Below, one piece after another: positions 39,403 through 47,400 of a stretch of 62,887 nt of DNA (positions within the stretch are counted from its first letter, which is position 1; each line of letters opens with the position of its first letter). This stretch comes from Gemmatimonadota bacterium (GTDB lineage Bacteria > Gemmatimonadota > Gemmatimonadetes > Longimicrobiales > Gaopeijiaceae), in NCBI GenBank assembly GCA_022823225.1, contig JAJDXM010000011.1, positions 1 through 62,887 on the forward strand. The letters run 5' to 3'. A program made the translations under genes and the position numbers. Below the pieces are notes generated by a model that was not told the origin of the DNA, did not search any database, and was given only the letters and a program-made list of their open reading frames with translations.

Positions 39403-41052
39403 ATGGACGCAGGAACCAAATTGGTGCTCGCGGGAACTCACCCCATGGCGCGTGAAGGAATGAAGCTGGTGCTGGAGGCGACTGGACGCATGACGGTCGT
39501 GGGCGAGACCGATTGTCCGGAGGAGGCCGTGCGGATCTCCGGCCGCGAGAATCCCGATATTCTGGTCGTCGACTTCGGGGGGCAGGGGACAAGGGCCCTG
39601 CGGGCGATCCGGAGGCTGAGAGCCGGAGAGCCGGAAACGAACGTGCTCGTGATCGCCGATCCTGAACAGGAGGAGTCAATTGACGCGATCGTCGAGGCGG
39701 GCGCCCTGGGATGCATCGGCAGGAACTGTACGGCCGAGGATCTGTTGATCGCGGTGGATCTGGTCTCCAACGGCCGGATGCGTCTCCCGCACCGGGCCTC
39801 GCAGCTCCGTAGCCCAAGCCCGTGGCCCCGTCTCCTGTTCGCCGGTTTGCTCGTCGCGGCGGCCTGCGAGTCTTCGGCTGACACGGAATTGCCCGGGGGG
39901 GTGCCCTTCCTGGAAGAGGATAGCGCCGGTGTGCGGGTGGCGAAGACCCTGGGCAGCCGTGCGAGATCACCGGTCGGATGGGTGGTGGATGCCGTCCCCG
40001 AGTATCAGGTGGGGGAGCTGGATGGGGAGGAGCCGTATCTCTTCACGACCATCGAAGGTGCGCGCCAACTGCCGGATGGCCGTGTCGTGGTGGTGGACCG
40101 GTCGAGTTGCGAGTTGCGCTTCTTCGGCACCGATGGAGTCTTCCTGGAGCGTACCGGAGGAAGGGGTGAAGGTCCCGGGGAGTTTCGCCAGTATTGCGCT
40201 CTGGCGCCATCGGCGGACGTCGACTCGCTGTTCGTATATGATATCGGCAGGCTCAGTGTGTTCGACGATCGGGGACGGTTCATCCGTCGCGTGAACCTGC
40301 TCTGGCCGGGCCATAGGCCGCGCGTGGTGGGCGTCGCTGACGGCGTGGCGGGATTGGAAGCGGGAGTCCGCAACATCCCGTCAGCTGGTCACCCGACCTT
40401 TCGTCAGATTGACGTCGATTACGCGATGTTGGAGTTGGAACCGGGACGGGTGGTGTGGGAGGAGCGTGGCTTCCAGTGGCACCGTACCTACCGCAACGTG
40501 ATGCCGGGTGGTACGACAAGCGTTGTGCCCATTGCTTTCGATATCACACCGGTCGCCGCCATGGGGAGGGACGGGTTCTACGTTGCGCTCGGTGAGAACC
40601 ACGGTCCCGAGATCCGGCAGTACGGCACGGCGGGGCTCAGCCGCTTGATCCGCCTCGCCGAGCCATCGGCAGGAGCGCCCTCGACGGCGGACATCCGCGC
40701 CTTGATCGAGTTTGACTATGCGCCCTCCGCCATGCCGGACAGTACCCGCGAAAGGATCTCTCAAGATCGCCTGCGCCGGTCCCTTGAACTGCCGCGGCCC
40801 GAGATCAAGCCCGTCTTTTCGCGGCTCCTGATCGACGACGCAGGCTGGTTGTGGGCGGAGCTCTACCGATTCGAGGTCGAGGCGCCGGTGCGGTGGCTGG
40901 TGTTCGATCCGCATGGCGAGGGTGTCGGAAGCGTGGACATGCCGCCGGACCTGCACTTGTGGCAGATCGGCCAGGACTTCGTGCTGGGCGTCTGGATGGA
41001 TGAGCACAGAGTGGAATATGTCCGGCGCCACGCGCTCATTGGACGGGAGTGA
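39403..41052 (+). CDS. Chimeric ORF: pseudo-receiver domain joined to beta-propeller lipoprotein
   Basis: Residues about 1-125 are a NarL-type response-regulator receiver domain (MAREGMKLVLEATGRM, ENPDILVVDF). Its acidic pocket is lost (LAGTHP where ADDHP is normal), and the conserved Thr and Lys are missing. At residue 126 the frame continues into PWPRLLFAGLLVAAAC, a lipoprotein signal, followed by a six-bladed propeller (GARQLPDGRVVVVDR, GEGPGEFRQY). An ATG at 39778 would produce the lipoprotein alone and may be the functional start. It is 549 aa from 39403, which has an AGGGAAG ribosome-binding site. Confidence 0.8.
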   Translation: MDAGTKLVLAGTHPMAREGMKLVLEATGRMTVVGETDCPEEAVRISGRENPDILVVDFGGQGTRALRAIRRLRAGEPETNVLVIADPEQEESIDAIVEAGALGCIGRNCTAEDLLIAVDLVSNGRMRLPHRASQLRSPSPWPRLLFAGLLVAAACESSADTELPGGVPFLEEDSAGVRVAKTLGSRARSPVGWVVDAVPEYQVGELDGEEPYLFTTIEGARQLPDGRVVVVDRSSCELRFFGTDGVFLERTGGRGEGPGEFRQYCALAPSADVDSLFVYDIGRLSVFDDRGRFIRRVNLLWPGHRPRVVGVADGVAGLEAGVRNIPSAGHPTFRQIDVDYAMLELEPGRVVWEERGFQWHRTYRNVMPGGTTSVVPIAFDITPVAAMGRDGFYVALGENHGPEIRQYGTAGLSRLIRLAEPSAGAPSTADIRALIEFDYAPSAMPDSTRERISQDRLRRSLELPRPEIKPVFSRLLIDDAGWLWAELYRFEVEAPVRWLVFDPHGEGVGSVDMPPDLHLWQIGQDFVLGVWMDEHRVEYVRRHALIGRE

Positions 41053-41057
41053 GGAGG

Positions 41058-41148
41058 ATGGATGAGATGAGCAGATCCCGAACGGTGCTGGAGACCGCAG
41101 CCACGGTCGTGCTCACGGTGGCTGCCGTGGCCGTCGCTTCATTTCTAT
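41058..41148 (+). other. Signal-anchor segment of the DsbA-like gene in another frame
   Basis: From ATG 41058 the frame encodes MDEMSRSRTVLETAATVVLT followed by VAAVAVASF, a typical N-terminal membrane anchor. It then runs off into nonsense and does not join the thioredoxin domain. Removing one T from the TTT at 41142-41144 would fuse it to the downstream frame (ASFYVYGQVARG). Confidence 0.6.
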
Positions 41149-41742
41149 GTGTACGGACAGGTTGCGCGCGGGCCGGGTTCTGGACCGCAAGCAGTGGATG
41201 GCAGCGAAATCGAGAACTGGCAGGATGATACCGCACTGGGCATCCGGGTCGGTCCGGCCGATGCGCGCATGGTGGTCACCGAGTTCATGGACTTCACCTG
41301 CCCCTTCTGCGCGATGGTGAGCCCCGCGGTCGACTCGCTTCTCTCCCGCTACCCCGCTGACGTCGCGCTGGTCTTTCAGCACTTCCCGCTGAATGGGCGT
41401 TCCCTGTCGCTGCCCAGCGCCGTGGCGGCCGAATGCGCCGAGCGGCAGGACAGGTTCAGGTCGATGTCCCGCCTGCTCTTCGCGCAACAGGACTCTCTCG
41501 GGACCAGGGACTGGGTGAGCTTTGCGCGGGACGCGGGGGTCCCGGATCTCGCGGCCTTCGAAGAGTGCGTGCAGCTGCCTGCCGACTCCTTTCCCAGAAT
41601 CGGCGCGGGACGCGAACTCGGGCTGCAGCGGAATGTCACCGGAACACCCACCCTCTTCGTCAACGGCCGCCGTTTCGGTGGGCGCAGCTTCGAGGAGTTC
41701 GCAGAGGTTGCGGATCAGCTGGGACTCGAGCCGCGGAATTGA
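41149..41742 (+). CDS. DsbA-family thioredoxin-fold protein, frameshifted from its anchor
   Basis: The 197-aa frame carries FMDFTCPFCAMVSPAVDSLL with a CPFC redox motif, FQHFPLNGRSLSLPSA, and the cis-Pro loop GTPTLFVNGRRFGG, as in DsbA/DSBA-like thioredoxins of the cell envelope. It has only a GTG start and no signal sequence of its own. The missing anchor is encoded in the frame just upstream. Either one base was inserted (decay or sequencing error) or the copy is non-functional. Confidence 0.75.
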   Translation: MYGQVARGPGSGPQAVDGSEIENWQDDTALGIRVGPADARMVVTEFMDFTCPFCAMVSPAVDSLLSRYPADVALVFQHFPLNGRSLSLPSAVAAECAERQDRFRSMSRLLFAQQDSLGTRDWVSFARDAGVPDLAAFEECVQLPADSFPRIGAGRELGLQRNVTGTPTLFVNGRRFGGRSFEEFAEVADQLGLEPRN

Positions 41743-41788
41743 CACGAGATTGATCCCGCGTCCGGCGGCATGGCGGTCAGCCGTCCGG

Positions 41789-41953
41789 TCAGTCGCGGGT
41801 CGCCTCTCCCGTGAGCCGATCGAGCTTGGCGTCGAGAGCACGCACCAGGGTTTCCAGATTCTCGATTCGCGCCTCGACGCTCTTGATCCTGTTTCTGATC
41901 GCCGCGATCACGTCGTCCTGCTGCATGTCGCGCAGTAGACCAAAGAGACCCAT
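41789..41953 (-). CDS. Small coiled-coil protein (54 aa)
   Basis: ATG 41953 is preceded by GGAG 7 nt upstream. The product MGLFGLLRDMQQDDVIAAI... continues with a heptad pattern (IKSVEARIENLETLVRALDA) typical of a coiled coil. No membrane segment or known domain is visible. It is divergent from the Rieske gene and shares an intergenic region containing motif copy B, so it may be co-regulated with it. Function unknown. Confidence 0.6.
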   Translation of the reverse strand: MGLFGLLRDMQQDDVIAAIRNRIKSVEARIENLETLVRALDAKLDRLTGEATRD

Positions 41954-41969
41954 CGTCTGCTCCTTCGGT

Positions 41970-41997
41970 TGTAATGTCCACGTGACATATTGTAAAC
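41970..41997. promoter_or_regulatory. AT-rich operator-like motif, copy B
   Basis: TGT at 41970-41972 and ACA at 41985-41987 have 12 bases between them. A second TGTAAAC lies exactly 21 bp after the first, the same geometry as copy A. It lies 17 nt before the small coiled-coil gene and about 63 nt before the Rieske gene, in a divergent promoter region. Confidence 0.55.
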
Positions 41998-42059
41998 TAA
42001 AGTATACGCGAATGCGCGCCGTTTGACACGATCCCCGTTGACTCAATCCTGCGTGCGGA

Positions 42060-43181
42060 GTGACATTGGACGCCATGAGCACACAGACCACGCCGCGGCC
42101 GACGACGCGCATCGACCGGTTGCCGCCGTTCCCCGATGGGTGGTATTTGGTCGGCACGCGCGAGGACATCGAGCGCAGGAAGCTGATCGAAAAGACGTGG
42201 ATGGGCGAGGAAATCGTCGCCTGGAGCGACACGGAGGGGCGCATCTGCGTCGCGGATGCATTCTGTCCCCACCTCGGCTCGCACATGGGCCCGACGGTCG
42301 GCGGACGCGTGCGCGACGGCTGCCTGGTCTGTCCCTTTCACGGTTTCACATTCGACACGACCGGCCAGTGCGTCGCCACGCCCAATGCCCCGGCGCCCAG
42401 GGCCGCGAAGCTCAAGGTCTACGAGACCAGGGAGATCCTCGGCCTGATCCTGGCCTGGTGGGGTGCCGGCGGACGGCAGCCACAGTGGGACCTCCCGGAG
42501 GAACCGCACGCCGGGCCGAAGTGGAGCAGGGTGCTTACCACCACGCTCCGGTTCCGGGGCCACCCGCAGGAGACGACGGAGAACTCCGTCGACGTGGAGC
42601 ATCTGGAGTACACCCACGGCTACAGCAACGTGCGGCCGACAGGAATGCTGATCGACGGCGCCTACCTCAGGAGCGCCTTCGACTTCACGAGCGTGCGACG
42701 TACGCTGGGTCTGTTCGATGTCGTGGCCGACGTGTCGGCGGTCGCCCACGTTCACGGCCTGGGCTATTCGTTCGTCGAGATCCACGAGAAGGGCATCGGC
42801 ATGCACTCGCGCATGTGGGTGCTCTCCACCCCGGTCGACGGCACGCATGTCGAGTTGACGCTGGCCACCCAGGTGCATGAGATCCGCAGGCCGGGGCAGT
42901 TCTTCAAGGGACTCGGGTTCCTCCCGGTGAGCCTCCGCCACAGGCTGATGGCCCGCCTCTTCATCAAGGAGGAGAGGCGGTATGTGGAGCAGGACGTGGT
43001 CATCTGGGACCGGAAGCGCTACCGGTCTCCCCCGCGCCTCTGCCGCGCTGACGGCCCGATCGGGAAGTACCGGCTCTATTGCCGTCAATTCTACCCGGAC
43101 TTGCAGTTGCGCGTCACGCCGGCGCGCCGAATCGGCTTGGCGGAAGCGAAGGAAGGGCCGGCCAGGGAGAGCCAGGCGTGA
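42060..43181 (+). CDS. Rieske [2Fe-2S] non-heme iron oxygenase, sterol-type
   Basis: The protein is 373 aa. The Rieske cluster ligands are in CPHLGSH (Cys69, His71) and CPFH (Cys91, His94). The mononuclear iron site is ENSVDVEHLEYTHG (Asp178, His181, His186). The C-terminal DGPIGKYRLYCRQFYPDL resembles cholesterol 7-desaturases (DAF-36/Neverland) and bacterial sterol oxygenases such as SdmA. It sits beside 5-alpha-reductase, 3-beta-HSD-like and P450 genes. GTG 42060 or ATG 42075 are both possible starts. A separate reductase must supply electrons; none is encoded nearby. Confidence 0.85.
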   Translation: MTLDAMSTQTTPRPTTRIDRLPPFPDGWYLVGTREDIERRKLIEKTWMGEEIVAWSDTEGRICVADAFCPHLGSHMGPTVGGRVRDGCLVCPFHGFTFDTTGQCVATPNAPAPRAAKLKVYETREILGLILAWWGAGGRQPQWDLPEEPHAGPKWSRVLTTTLRFRGHPQETTENSVDVEHLEYTHGYSNVRPTGMLIDGAYLRSAFDFTSVRRTLGLFDVVADVSAVAHVHGLGYSFVEIHEKGIGMHSRMWVLSTPVDGTHVELTLATQVHEIRRPGQFFKGLGFLPVSLRHRLMARLFIKEERRYVEQDVVIWDRKRYRSPPRLCRADGPIGKYRLYCRQFYPDLQLRVTPARRIGLAEAKEGPARESQA

Positions 43182-43212
43182 GATTCGGCGGCCAACCGGA
43201 AGGGGAGGACCG

Positions 43213-43341
43213 ATGACGGTTGCAAGGCATGGCACCGGCCTGTTCGCGCAGGCGGCCTTCGGGCCGGCATGTGCGCGCGATCACCCAGGCGTCAGTAGAT
43301 GCCCGGTATCAGGGCCCGGCGTCTTGCCGGATAATCGCTGA
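43213..43341 (+). CDS. Short ORF behind a strong ribosome-binding site (remnant?)
   Basis: AAGGGGAGG stands 5 nt before ATG 43213, one of the best Shine-Dalgarno sequences in the region. The 42-aa product (MTVARHGTGLFAQAAFGPAC...) resembles nothing I know, and it runs into the convergent 5-alpha-reductase gene. It may be the start of a deleted gene that once followed the Rieske gene. Confidence 0.3.
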   Translation: MTVARHGTGLFAQAAFGPACARDHPGVSRCPVSGPGVLPDNR

Positions 43342-44053
43342 ACGTTTCCCGATACCACCTGTGGTTGCTCCGCGCCCTCGGGGCCAGATTGGCGACGGTG
43401 AACAGCATGAATGCAAGGCCGCCCGACGACCAGGTGGCGACCGCCCAGCCGGTCCATTCGAGGATTTCCCCCAGGTAGTTCGGACACGAGACGAAGCGGA
43501 ATCCGCCGCCCTGCGGGATCGCATAGCCTGTCTCGCCGGGCCGACGCAGGCGCATGAGGATGTGGTCGGAGTGGAGATTGAGCGCGAGCCCGGCGAGGAA
43601 CATCCCGACGCCGATCAGGAAGCGGGGGTCGGCAAGCCATTCAGTGGCATAGTCGCCGAACTCCGACACGAAGCGGGCATTGATGTACGCGTTGATCACA
43701 TTGAAGAGAAAGCCGGATCCGACCACCGGAAGGGGCGTGTTTCGACCGCTTGACCGGACGCGAAACGGATGGATGAACGTCCGATTCAGATAGTGGCCCT
43801 GCCACATGACCAGGAACAGCAGCGGCACGATCTGGAAGGCGGCCCTGCCGTTGAGATAGACGGCCAGGAAGACCGCAGGCGCCGGCAGTTCCATGATGAT
43901 CCATCCGAGCCTGGCGGAAACGTGTGGCCCCCAGCCCGTACCCGCGTAGTGGCGCCCGTAGGGAGCGGCCCTGCGGAGCAGGAACAGGAACGTCACGGGA
44001 GCCATCGCGAGGACAGCCCATATCAGTATCCCGTGCAGACGTTCTTCGACCAT
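43292..44053 (-). CDS. Steroid 5-alpha-reductase family protein
   Basis: The 253-aa polytopic membrane protein matches SRD5A enzymes over its whole length. Key segments are YGRHYAGTGWG, QGHYLNRTFIHPFR, the NADPH-region LNLHSDHILMRLRRPGETGY, CPNYLGEILEWTGWA, and the C-terminal HRWYRETFSDYPARRRALIP. The family reduces the delta-4 double bond of 3-oxo steroids with NADPH. ATG 44053 has AGGGG 6 nt upstream and is preferred over GTG 44068. It is convergent with the Rieske gene and downstream of motif copy C. Confidence 0.9.
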   Translation of the reverse strand: MVEERLHGILIWAVLAMAPVTFLFLLRRAAPYGRHYAGTGWGPHVSARLGWIIMELPAPAVFLAVYLNGRAAFQIVPLLFLVMWQGHYLNRTFIHPFRVRSSGRNTPLPVVGSGFLFNVINAYINARFVSEFGDYATEWLADPRFLIGVGMFLAGLALNLHSDHILMRLRRPGETGYAIPQGGGFRFVSCPNYLGEILEWTGWAVATWSSGGLAFMLFTVANLAPRARSNHRWYRETFSDYPARRRALIPGIY

Positions 44054-44149
44054 TTCACGCCCCTTCACTCAGCAGCCCGCGGACAAAATCCCCCCGGCAT
44101 TCGAGCGGCGATGCATCCGGGCTGGGCGCGGCGCTCAGACTCTTCACAC

Positions 44150-44188
44150 TGTAAACTCTGCGTTACGACATGTCATGTAAACCATACA
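44150..44188. promoter_or_regulatory. AT-rich operator-like motif, copy C
   Basis: This block contains TGTAAACT at 44150, GACAT at 44167-44171, and TGTCATGTAAAC at 44171-44182, with TGT-N12-ACA spacing at 44171-44188. The outer TGTAAA units are 26 bp apart instead of 21. It lies about 97 nt upstream of the 5-alpha-reductase start. Confidence 0.5.
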
Positions 44189-44303
44189 TTCCATCCGTTC
44201 GTGGCTTCGCTCTTCGTTGCTCCTCGGGCGAATAGCCCTGCTATTCCCCTCTCGTCGCGCCTTGCCAGCCCGGCGCCTCGGCGCTCTCGGTGCTCGGGCG
44301 GCT

Positions 44304-45341
44304 TTATCCACGGACTGCCAGCATGCCGTGTTCGTCGAACCAGCGGTACGTGGCCCTGACCGATTCCGCGAGCGGGCGCGGGTGGAAACCGAGTTCCGCC
44401 TGCGCCTTGGCGCTGGATATCCGCCGATTGGCATGAGCCATGACGCGGACGGACGCAGGCGTGTAGAGCGGAGGGCGTCCGCGGAACCGATCCAGGACGA
44501 CCTGGCAGGGTGCCCACAACCGGGCGGCGAACATCGGGAACTGGAGGCGGGGTGCGGGTACTCCGGTGGCCTGCCGGCAAAGGTCAGCCAGTTCGCGCAC
44601 GGTGTGCCAGTGGCCGGAGACGAGGTAGTTCTCGCCACATCTCGCCCGTGTCTCCGCGGCCATCGTGGCAGCCACGACATCGCGCACATCGACCCAGTCG
44701 TAGCCACCGGCGATCAGCGCGGGAAGTCGTCTGCGGTGGAGGTCGAGCAATAGCTGCCCCATGGGCGACGGAGCGCCGTCACAGGGTCCGAGCACGCTCG
44801 TCGGATTGAGGATCACGGCGTCCAGGCCCCGGGTGATGCCACGGCGGACTTCCACTTCGCCGGCGGCTTTCGAACGGTCGTACGGCGCTTCGCGCGGGCT
44901 GTCCGCGGGACCGCGGCTCTCGTCCAGCACCTCGTTCAGCGGGTGCTGGTCGTACGCGTGGATCGAGGAAACATGAACCAGGCGTTTCACCCCACATTCG
45001 AGGGCCGCTTCCACGACATTGCGGGTGCCCAGGACATTCGTGCGATGGAATTCCCGGGCCCTGACGCTGCCGATCGAGACCAGCGCGGCCAGATGGAATA
45101 CGGTTTCCGCGCCCGCGAAGGCGGCGATCAGCGATTCCCTGTCGAGAATGTCGCCCTTGACCCATGCGATGTCGAGATCCGCGGCCGTTCCTCGACGCTT
45201 CCGAAAGACCGCACGAACCTGACGGGGCCCGTACTTGTCGGCCAGGGCCCGCGTCAACACCCCGCCGATCTGCCCGCTCGCCCCGGTGATCACCCGTACC
45301 GTGCGAGGTCGTCCGGCGTCAGCGTGCTTGTTCATGTGCAA
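44304..45341 (-). CDS. NAD(P)-dependent 3-beta-HSD/epimerase-type reductase
   Basis: This is an extended short-chain dehydrogenase of 345 aa. It has the Rossmann motif GASGQIGGVL near residue 20, VFHLAALVSI, and the catalytic YDRSKAAGE Tyr-Lys pair. The subfamily covers 3-beta-hydroxysteroid dehydrogenases, sterol C4-decarboxylating reductases (NSDHL, SdmB) and HpnA-like proteins. Next to a P450, 5-alpha-reductase and Rieske oxygenase, a 3-beta-hydroxy/3-keto steroid substrate is likely (inference). It follows the P450 gene by about 20 nt, so the two are in an operon. Confidence 0.82.
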   Translation of the reverse strand: MHMNKHADAGRPRTVRVITGASGQIGGVLTRALADKYGPRQVRAVFRKRRGTAADLDIAWVKGDILDRESLIAAFAGAETVFHLAALVSIGSVRAREFHRTNVLGTRNVVEAALECGVKRLVHVSSIHAYDQHPLNEVLDESRGPADSPREAPYDRSKAAGEVEVRRGITRGLDAVILNPTSVLGPCDGAPSPMGQLLLDLHRRRLPALIAGGYDWVDVRDVVAATMAAETRARCGENYLVSGHWHTVRELADLCRQATGVPAPRLQFPMFAARLWAPCQVVLDRFRGRPPLYTPASVRVMAHANRRISSAKAQAELGFHPRPLAESVRATYRWFDEHGMLAVRG

Positions 45342-45360
45342 AAGGAGCGTGCGCAGCGAC

Positions 45361-47400
45361 TCAGGCTCGGAGTTCGTGCCGCTGCTCGACGAGCCTGAAC
45401 TTGATCTTGTTGCTGGGCGACTGCGAGGGCATCGGATCCATTGGCATCCGCTTGAAGGGGCGGGCCAACTCGATCTTGAAGTGATGCGTGAGCATCAGCA
45501 GGTTGATCGCCATGTGCATGTGGGCCCAGCGGCGGCCGAGACATGAGTGCGTGCCCAGCCCGAAGGGCGCGTAGCCTCCGCCCAGATGCTCCTTTCGCGG
45601 GGGCGCGTAGCGGTCGATGTCGAACGTCCACGGATCGGGAAACGCCTCTTCCATGTAGTGCGTGGCCGACTGCGCAATCAAGAGCTGCGCCCCGACCGGC
45701 AATTCGTAACCCTCCACCACGCAGGTATTCATCACCGTGCGCATCGACATGACCGTGATCGGCGACATCCGCAGAGTCTCCATCAGCACTCGGCGGGTCA
45801 CGTCCATCCGGTCCGGACTCAAGTCGTCCTCGCCGGGATCGCCGTTGGCCCACAACGCATCCGCTTCGGCCGTGACCCGCTCGTACAACTCGGGATTCTT
45901 CACCAGCCAGTAAAGGGCAAAGCCGACCTGGTCGCCCATGTACATGGCGGTCATCAAGATCGCCCCCAGCGGCAGTGACAGGTCCGATTCGGGCAGGAAC
46001 TGGGGATCGGACGCGTGCAGGGCCAGGTACGCGTCCACCACGTCCTTATGCATACCAACCCGCTGCTTGGCCGTATGCGTACTCTGCATACGGTCCACGA
46101 TTCGTTGCGTGGCCTTCGCCCGGCGGCGCATCGAAGGGGTCTTCAGCATGAAACGCGGCATCGACTTGACGATGCCTACATTGAGCACCCGTACCTTGTA
46201 CTCGAGCGCGTCGACAATCTCGTCCTGGGTATCAATACTGGCCAGGAGCGGCGATGACTGTGCGTTCAGCAATGGCCGCAGCATCGTCTGCACCGGCATG
46301 GTGGCGCCGACATCCCAACTCGCCATGTGGGTGCGGGCCAGATCATAGACCTCGTCCAGACGTCTGGTCAAGGTACTTTGAGAGTAGACGGGCGCCAACG
46401 ACTTGCGAAAGCGAAAGTGATCGGCACCGTCAACCGAGTGCATCGAGCGCGACACACCATACGCCTTGTCGACGCCCTCGAAGTACTCCTTCGACCGCAA
46501 ATACACCCGTCCCATGCGATGGGCCCATTGATTCGCCTTCAACCCCGCCAGGACAATCAGGTTCTGGCGGAACGGGAGCCGGAGCTCGAACACCGGACCG
46601 TATTTTTCGGCCAGAATGGCGAACCCTGCCGGCAGCCTCCCCTCTCGCAGCTCGCGGTTGAACACCAGATCACGCAGGGACACGGATGGAATCGGCTTGG
46701 TCAGCGAGGGCCGGCGAAGCGAGGGCGCGACGACGCTCTCGGTTACCGCTCCCGCAATCGCTCGGCCGATCACGTCCATCCGGCTGACGAACTTGATCCG
46801 CTCTTCCGCCTCCTCGTCGATCTGAAACATCAGATGGAACACGTTACAGGCGTCGACGAGGCCAGTGATAATCACGTCGCGCGGACCCGGAATTTCATCC
46901 GCGAAGATGATCCTGGTCAGCCGGGCCTTTACGAACTCGCCCGCCAGGGGGTCTTCTTCCGGCGGTGTTTCGCCCCGCTGCTGCCGCTTGGTGAACGTAT
47001 AGAAATCACCCGAATGGCGGTCTAGAATCTTTCGCCGAACGAGCCGGTCCAACGCATGGGAAATCACCGACTCGGACAGCGGAGCGAGCCGCTCAACCCA
47101 ATAGCGGACATCGTGTTGCTCCGTTTCGGACGCGATCTCCCGCAAGAGCGGATCGAGCACCGGACGACCGGTTTCGGTCGAATCGAACAGAATAAGCGAC
47201 TTCAGATCGGAGTCGATGCGACCGAGCAGCGACAGTTCACCCAGCACTGCGCCGACCATGGCGCAGTTCAGGTTCCAGCCGGGTACCTGACGAAAATAGC
47301 CGCTCTCTTCGTCCAGCAGCGCCAGCAGCAACTCTTCCGGCAGACTCAGCGAAGACGCCCCCGGGTCGCTCCAATCGCTGTCTCGAGAGTCACCAGTCAA
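45361..47400 (-). CDS. GPP34 (GOLPH3-like) domain fused to cytochrome P450
   Basis: The protein is 679 aa. Residues about 16-220 are a GPP34 domain (LSLPEELLLALLDEESG, MVGAVLGELSLLGRI, DVIGRAIAGAVTES), a phosphoinositide/membrane-binding fold in eukaryotes. Residues about 245-679 are a P450: ExxR at 541-544 (ETLR) and heme motif FGLGTHSCLG with Cys620. The I-helix reads MYMGDQVGFAL (about 486-496), lacking the usual acid-alcohol pair. The start is TTG 47400 with AAGGAG 8 nt upstream. It is the first gene of an operon with the 3-beta-HSD-like gene. Confidence 0.88.
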   Translation of the reverse strand: MTGDSRDSDWSDPGASSLSLPEELLLALLDEESGYFRQVPGWNLNCAMVGAVLGELSLLGRIDSDLKSLILFDSTETGRPVLDPLLREIASETEQHDVRYWVERLAPLSESVISHALDRLVRRKILDRHSGDFYTFTKRQQRGETPPEEDPLAGEFVKARLTRIIFADEIPGPRDVIITGLVDACNVFHLMFQIDEEAEERIKFVSRMDVIGRAIAGAVTESVVAPSLRRPSLTKPIPSVSLRDLVFNRELREGRLPAGFAILAEKYGPVFELRLPFRQNLIVLAGLKANQWAHRMGRVYLRSKEYFEGVDKAYGVSRSMHSVDGADHFRFRKSLAPVYSQSTLTRRLDEVYDLARTHMASWDVGATMPVQTMLRPLLNAQSSPLLASIDTQDEIVDALEYKVRVLNVGIVKSMPRFMLKTPSMRRRAKATQRIVDRMQSTHTAKQRVGMHKDVVDAYLALHASDPQFLPESDLSLPLGAILMTAMYMGDQVGFALYWLVKNPELYERVTAEADALWANGDPGEDDLSPDRMDVTRRVLMETLRMSPITVMSMRTVMNTCVVEGYELPVGAQLLIAQSATHYMEEAFPDPWTFDIDRYAPPRKEHLGGGYAPFGLGTHSCLGRRWAHMHMAINLLMLTHHFKIELARPFKRMPMDPMPSQSPSNKIKFRLVEQRHELRA

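Noticed and set aside
46825-46845. A further TTACA-containing site inside the P450 gene as a fifth operator copy
   Set aside because: Only five bases match, without the TGACAT core or the 12-base spacing, and it lies within coding sequence.
45361-47400. CYP51 sterol 14-demethylase assignment for the P450
   Set aside because: The CYP51-type I-helix signature with AGxHT is absent (MGDQV instead), and the GPP34 fusion is not a CYP51 feature. The general P450 call is safer.
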